This document shows, in pieces, positions 18,801-20,874 of a DNA stretch of 20,874 nt. This DNA is from Baffinella frigidus (Eukaryota; Cryptophyceae; Cryptomonadales; Baffinellaceae), in the NCBI GenBank assembly GCA_026770585.1, contig MU646354.1, positions 891,978-912,851 on the forward strand. Direction: 5' to 3'. The notes under the pieces were generated by a model that was not told where the DNA came from, did no database searches, and saw only the letters and a list, made by a program, of their open reading frames with translations. The translations under genes and the position numbers were made by a program. Numbering within the stretch: position 1 is the first letter of the stretch; every line of letters starts with the position of its first letter.

Positions 18801-18970
18801 CATTTTATAAAGACGGGAATAAACTCTGCATCAACCATAATCAAATTATTCCCTATCTTCCAGGTGAATTGTACGACGTATTGGCACGCGGAGTACGGCA
18901 CGGTGGTGGAGTTTGGGCACGGGAGCGGCGGGGGCATCACCTTCCGATCCGGGACTGGCAAATCCGTGTG
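15700..18970 (+). CDS. Unidentified single-pass membrane protein gene, exons 1-4 (partial)
   Basis: Proposed join of 15700-15894, 16010-16089, 16565-16640 and 18864-18970, in phase (0, 2, 0) and leaving phase 2 for later exons. The product is a 65-residue hydrophilic N-terminus rich in Arg, Glu and Ala, one membrane span (about residues 66-85) followed by KRPRDPR, then Gly/aromatic-rich segments (GPWRWAYGTGK, YGTVVEFGHGSGGG). There is no cleavable signal, so a signal-anchor topology with the N-terminus in the cytosol is plausible. I do not recognise the family. Exons 1-2 are supported by composition and splice signals, and exons 3-4 by duplicated shards that preserve frame. The 3' end is not in view. 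Exon 5 (20394) does not join directly in phase, so exons may be missing. Confidence 0.4.
16010..16089 (+). CDS. Exon 2: transmembrane segment
   Basis: After TTCTTCCCAG (an alternative AG lies at 15995) the frame reads VVSAPVVLSFIALLATVYYI, then KRPRDPR. It is a clean single membrane helix with a basic flank. The likely donor is CG|GTTGAT at 16089/16090, phase 2. Without splicing the frame runs into a MITE (16097-16212) and stops at 16195. The intron before it is 115 nt and C/T-rich. Confidence 0.5.
16097..16212 (+). mobile_element. CCTAGCTCTG MITE, copy 1
   Basis: Ends CCTAGCTCTGCCTCAC and GTGAGACAGAGCTAGG; ATC flanks both ends. It lies seven bases after the proposed exon 2 donor and contributes the read-through stop. 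Confidence 0.75.
16335..16602 (+). repeat. CCTACGGTAGG element piece and 103-bp tandem duplication
   Basis: GACCCTACGGTAGGC ... GGGTTCCTACGG (16335-16383), then two units of 103 bp starting about 16408 and 16511 (GTAGTCCGCTGTGTGGCTTA at 16425 and 16528, through to GGAGGGCCC). Confidence 0.75.
16565..16640 (+). CDS. Exon 3: GPWRWAYGTGKDVVGK
   Basis: After GTTGCAG the exon completes a split codon, reads QMPGNGPQEG then PWRWAYGTGKDVVGK, and ends before GTGCGCC. A second, interrupted copy (17520-17535 plus 18070-18102) reads AYGTGKEVVGN with two silent changes (ACT>ACA, GGC>GGG) and one D>E change, which supports this frame. The 5' part lies in a 103-bp tandem duplication (first unit about 16408-16494). 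Confidence 0.4.
16834..16965 (+). mobile_element. CTAGCTCTG MITE, copy 2
   Basis: TCTAGCTCTGTCCCAG ... GGGACAGAGCTAGA with GGTCTCATCATTA arms. The interior GTAGATGGACAGTTAATTTG is shared, inverted, with the next element. Confidence 0.85.
16979..17131 (-). mobile_element. CTAGCTCTG MITE, copy 3, opposite orientation
   Basis: TCTAGCTCTGTTCCACTTGA ... TCAAGTGGGACAGAGCT. The interior CAAATTAACTGTCCATCTAC is the reverse of copy 2. Confidence 0.85.
17201..17326 (+). mobile_element. 126-bp MITE, CCACGCCAGAGT ends
   Basis: CCACGCCAGAGTGGAGGAAG and mate AAGACTCTGGCGTGG; the inside has TTGACTTTTGAAAA and AATTGACTTTTGGCAACC. A related piece spans 13606-13716. Confidence 0.75.
17361..17510 (+). mobile_element. 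150-bp element, CCACCAACCCTCACGG family
   Basis: CCACCAACCCTCACGGCTGG ... GGGGGCTGGTGG, with inner arms GCAAATCGATGATTTT / AAAAATCGTCGATTTGC. Confidence 0.8.
17547..17681 (+). mobile_element. Hairpin element: core palindrome within AGTATTGATTAATTGC arms
   Basis: Outer arms CTCCACAAAAGTATTGATTA and mate TTGATTAATACTTCTACGGAG without its last base; core GCAACGAAATTTACTACACA ... GTAGTAATTTTCGTTGCC. Confidence 0.75.
17696..17888 (+). mobile_element. 193-bp element, CCACCAACCCTCA family
   Basis: CCACCAACCCTCAGGGAAAG ... CCTCCCGTGAGGGTTGGTGG, with AAATCGTCGATTTT near the ends. The right arm is nearly identical to the 14670 element. Confidence 0.8.
18014..18290 (+). repeat. TTTAGGG array then strand switch to CCCTAAA array
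   Basis: G-rich 18014-18062, the right half of the split exon 3 copy (18070-18102), then C-rich CCCTAAA/CCCTACA 18114-18286 running straight into the first exon 4 acceptor (ATCCCTAG). Confidence 0.9.
18289..18762 (+). repeat. Tandem array of six acceptor-plus-exon-start units
   Basis: GTGAATTGTACGACGT or a close variant starts at 18289, 18400, 18526, 18627, 18665 and 18703, each directly after a pyrimidine tract plus AG (for example CTTCTCCAG, CCCCCCTAG, TATTTTTCAG). The copies run 22 to 60 bp before diverging; those at 18526 and 18703 are nearly identical. Two (18627, 18665) are cut after GACGTTCTAACC. With 18864 there are seven acceptor units. Confidence 0.65.
18864..18970 (+). CDS. Exon 4 (fullest copy): VNCTTYWHAEYGTVVEFG..GTGKSV
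   Basis: Acceptor CCCTATCTTCCAG, then 35 codons from VNCTTYWHAEYGTVVEFG through HGSGGGITFRSGTGKSV, and a GTGCGCC donor in phase 2. GTGKS here lacks the upstream Gly of a Walker A motif, so no nucleotide-binding claim is made. Other copies of its 3' part differ mainly at third positions in this frame (TCG/TCC, GGC/GGG/GGA, AAA/AAG), and two 5'/middle shards (19771, 19833) keep (D/E)V.FGH. Function unknown. Confidence 0.5.
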
Positions 18971-19073
18971 GTGCGCCCTACAACAACGTGCAGTGTGTGA
19001 GAGAACTCCAGATGCCTGTAGTACCTCAACTCCCGCAGGGGGTCTTAGAATGTGGTCATACTGGTCTGGTGGG

Positions 19074-19111
19074 GGCTTCACCTTCCGATCGGGCACTGGA
19101 AAATCCGTCAG
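19074..19111 (+). pseudogene. 3' half of exon 4 copy
   Basis: Reads FTFRSGTGKSVR then GTCACA. In-frame silent differences from the 18864 copy include TCC>TCG, GGG>GGC and GGC>GGA. Confidence 0.5.
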
Positions 19112-19230
19112 GTCACACCCCTTGTGTGGTTCAGGGTTCAGGGTTCGGTCGACGTGTCGTGTTCATACTAGTATTTGTAAAAACACGTGTGTTGTAAATT
19201 TCGTTCAAAACCGTAGATTTTGTTCTCACC

Positions 19231-19262
19231 ACCTTCCGATCGGGCACTGGGAAATCCGTCAG
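19231..19262 (+). pseudogene. 3' half of exon 4 copy with intact donor
   Basis: TTCTCACC then ACCTTCCGATCGGGCACTGG, ending GTCAG|GTGCGCC. The frame reads TFRSGTGKSVR. Confidence 0.5.
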
Positions 19263-19318
19263 GTGCGCCTTAGCTAGGGTTTAGAGATCACGCCCTCCTA
19301 GGGTTGATAGTTCAGGGT

Positions 19319-19460
19319 ACAGGGTGCAGGGTGCAGGGTGCAGGGTGCAGGATGCAGGGTGCAGGGTGCAGGGTGCAGGGTGCAGGGTGCAGGGTGCAGG
19401 GTGCAGGGTGCAGGATGCAGGGTGCAGGGTGCAGGGTGCAGGGTGCAGGGTGCAGGGTTT
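19319..19460 (+). repeat. TGCAGGG heptamer array
   Basis: About 20 nearly perfect GGGTGCA units, a variant confined to this array in the window. Confidence 0.95.
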
Positions 19461-19464
19461 AGGC

Positions 19465-19602
19465 GGCATCACCTTCCGATCGGGGACTGGCAAGTCCGCC
19501 AGGTGCGCCCTACAACAACGTGTAGTGTGTGAGAGAACTCCAGATGCCTGTAGTACCTCACCCCCCGCAGGGGGTCTTAGAATGTGGTCATGCTGGTCTG
19601 GT
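19465..19602 (+). repeat. 138-bp duplication of exon 4 3' half plus flanking intron (mate 18933-19070)
   Basis: Both copies start GGCATCACCTTCCGATC, pass through the GTGCGCC donor and run to CTGGTCTGGT, with the same 138-bp length and few differences. The intron part contains CAACAACGTG and GGGGGTCTTAGAATGTGGTC. The pair is 532 bp apart with a TGCAGGG array between. Confidence 0.75.
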
Positions 19603-19659
19603 AATCAATAAATTCCCTAGGGTTCGTGGTTTCGGGTTTCGGGTTTCGAGTTTGGAACC

Positions 19660-19879
19660 ACGTTCCTATCGGTGACTGGGAACCCTGTCAGGTGTATCGT
19701 AGGGTTTATTGTTTATGGTTGATGGTCCAGGGTTCAGGGGTTCGAGTGTTTAGGTGGTCTGGCCACGGGAGTGACGTGGCGTTTGGGCACGTCACTGGGG
19801 AGCCTGGTTTAGGGTTTAGGGTTTAGGGATTAGTGACGTGGAGTTTGGGCACGGAAACGGCGGCGGCATCACCTTCTGA
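19660..19879 (+). pseudogene. Three decayed exon 4 shards
   Basis: 19660-19691 reads TFLSVTGNPVR with a GTGTAT donor. 19771-19807 reads DVAFGHVTGEPG. 19833-19879 reads DVEFGHGNGGGITF and then TGA where CGA is expected. Heptamers separate them. Confidence 0.45.
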
Positions 19880-19890
19880 TCTGATCTGGA

Positions 19891-20013
19891 CGAGTATTTA
19901 TGATAGCTATGTGACGGCAACGAAATTTACCACACAAATCCTTTTACAAATACTAGTATGAACCATTTGTGTAGTAGATTTCGTTGCCGCAACATGTTTA
20001 TCATAAATGCTCG
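19891..20013 (+). mobile_element. Hairpin element: 73-bp core palindrome within GAGTATTTATGATA arms
   Basis: Core 19916-19988 (GGCAACGAAATTTACCACAC ... GTAGATTTCGTTGCC); outer arms CGAGTATTTATGATA and TATCATAAATGCTCG. Confidence 0.75.
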
Positions 20014-20141
20014 CCGCGATTAGATCTCGGGGTCGCAGGGATGCACGGTCTGACATGGTTGACTGGTTGTTGTTGAGGTTTCCTCTGAATCCTTTTAGTG
20101 AATTCTTTTCTGAGAAAAATACACGAGCGACACGAGCCGCA

Positions 20142-20332
20142 CCACTCGAGAATGTTGGAGAAACCTTTTGACATGTGGGGTTGTAAACCTTTGTACCAGG
20201 ATAGGGTGTTCCAACCTCGTGACTGTGCTAATTTTGCAGAGTTACGTGGCCTATCAACGAAAGTTACTACACAAATATCCACTTGTCAAAGATCATCGGT
20301 TTTGAATAGGCCCCTCTAGCATTCTCGTGTGG
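20142..20332 (-). mobile_element. 191-bp element, inverted mate of 9558-9748
   Basis: CCACTCGAGAATGTTGGAGA ... GCTCTAGCATTCTCGTGTGG-type ends; same length and content as its mate in reverse orientation. Confidence 0.8.
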
Positions 20333-20393
20333 TAAGGGCAAGCGCGGCCCGTACCTTTTGGAATTGTGTGTGTTGTGTTCGTGTCGCCAACAG

Positions 20394-20470
20394 ATGCGAA
20401 AACTGCGCTCACGTTTCCGAATGGTAGGTGGGTGTGGGAGGATGGGGCAGTCGAGGACGTCGAGTCGATC
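20394..20470 (+). CDS. Probable further exon (exon 5), DAKTALTFPNGRWVWEDG..VESI
   Basis: After TCGCCAACAG the open frame reads AKTALTFPNGRWVWEDG then AVEDVESI. A copy of the second half at 20594-20638 differs by GAT>GAC, GTC>GTG and TCG>TCA, all silent in this frame and replacing in both others. The frame would not join exon 4 directly (phase 2 against phase 1), so it belongs to another exon combination or another gene. The 3' edge is unclear. Family not recognised. Confidence 0.4.
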
Positions 20471-20593
20471 TCTGAGAGAGAGAGCGCGCGCGAGAGAGAG
20501 AGAGAGATATAGAGTCAGGTTATGAGGCTCATGGTACCGATTGGGCTCAATTGGATCCCTTATCACGAATCCCTTATCACGAAAGACCAAACC

Positions 20594-20638
20594 AGGTGGG
20601 TGTGGGAGGACGGGGCAGTCGAGGACGTGGAGTCAATC
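20594..20638 (+). pseudogene. Second copy of the RWVWEDGAVEDVESI exon part
   Basis: 45-bp copy offset by exactly 168 bp, directly behind CAAACCAG. It has three differences, all synonymous. An AG microsatellite and unrelated sequence separate it from the first copy. Confidence 0.5.
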
Positions 20639-20819
20639 GCATGTCCTGACGTGCGTTCTACCCCCTTCCCCTAGCCCTCAAACGTGATTGGCCGATACGT
20701 GCCCGGGCTTCCCGAAACGTCTTGGAAAATTGACTTTTGAATAACCCTCGAAGAATTGACATTTGAATAACCCTCGAAGAGCCTTTCGTGGAGCCCATAC
20801 ACGTGATAACGTGCACTCT

Positions 20820-20874
20820 GTCCCCTAAACCCTAAACCCTAACCCCTAAACCCTAAACCTCGCCCCCCCCCCCC
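20820..20874 (-). repeat. CCCTAAA block and terminal poly-C
   Basis: CCCTAAACCCTAAACCCTAA type units, then CTCG and a C run at the window edge. Too short to be a true chromosome end; similar blocks occur internally. Confidence 0.85.

Noticed and set aside
18939-18967. GTGKS read as a P-loop
   Set aside because: Walker A needs Gly four residues before GK; the residue there is Phe, so no nucleotide-binding call is made.
19281-19532. Frames reading HPAPCTL or GCRVQGA repeats
   Set aside because: They are readings of the TGCAGGG array.
20820-20874. A true chromosome end at the right edge
   Set aside because: The CCCTAAA block is short and similar blocks are internal. The orientation would be inward-facing for a right end (C-rich strand on plus), and the poly-C run may be an assembly edge.
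1-20874. CRISPR arrays, bacterial operons, rRNA genes
   Set aside because: No regularly spaced direct repeats with unique spacers, no Shine-Dalgarno-led gene strings and no rRNA-like conserved blocks. Intron signals point to a eukaryote.

Overview
The window looks like nuclear DNA of a eukaryote, most likely a microalga. It has spliceosomal intron signals, no bacterial gene organisation, and long interstitial arrays of TTTAGGG-type (plant/green-alga type) telomere-like heptamers and their variants. Most of the sequence is repeats: at least ten families of short inverted-repeat (MITE-like) elements, a retroposon-like family with a 9-bp tail repeat, microsatellites and heptamer arrays. No long single-exon gene is present. 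The long open frames that can be found are mostly simple repeats read in frame.

Two divergent, intron-rich genes can be recognised between the repeats. On the minus strand, five small exons (15399 down to 5713) join in phase into a 153-residue protein. It has the layout of Mis18, the Yippee-fold centromere factor that primes CENP-A deposition: a first CxxC (C-K-G-C) with a GDS.SWV stretch, a second CxxC rebuilt exactly at an exon junction (C-R|T-C), the GHFALD...SSYELGS segment, and a C-terminal coiled-coil. The introns are swollen with heptamer arrays and MITEs, and with many partial copies of the gene's own exons. The 61-nt start of exon 4 occurs six times, the start of exon 5 six times, and exon 3 at least four times. 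Several copies differ mainly at synonymous sites.

On the plus strand, starting at 15700, a second gene encodes a charged N-terminus, one membrane span and then Gly/aromatic-rich segments I do not recognise. Its downstream exons also occur as multiple shards (16.4-20.6 kb). The best is an exon beginning VNCTTYW and ending RSGTGKSVR, repeated behind at least seven acceptor-like sites, with frame-preserving third-position differences. The divergent interval (15400-15699) carries a TGACGTCA palindrome.

Layout: 1-1.93 kb, clustered copies of the retroposon-like family with (ACCTAAAGG)n tails; 1.93-5.14 kb, MITEs and scattered copies of the same family; 5.14-8.12 kb, heptamer arrays (TTTAGGG, TTTGGGG, then TTTCGGG) holding the Mis18 last-exon copies; 8.2-11.2 kb, MITEs, nested palindromes and TGTAGGG arrays; 11.2-12.9 kb, Mis18 exon-4 copies in both orientations; 13.0-14.8 kb, AT and 21-bp tandem repeats, exon-3 copies and MITEs; 15.0-16.1 kb, the 5' ends of the two genes; 16.1-18.1 kb, a dense MITE cluster; 18.1-20.87 kb, heptamer arrays, the plus-strand exon array and a final CCCTAAA block.

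None of this was tested by alignment, HMM or RNA data. The Mis18 call rests on remembered family motifs plus exact phase agreement. The species is not identified.
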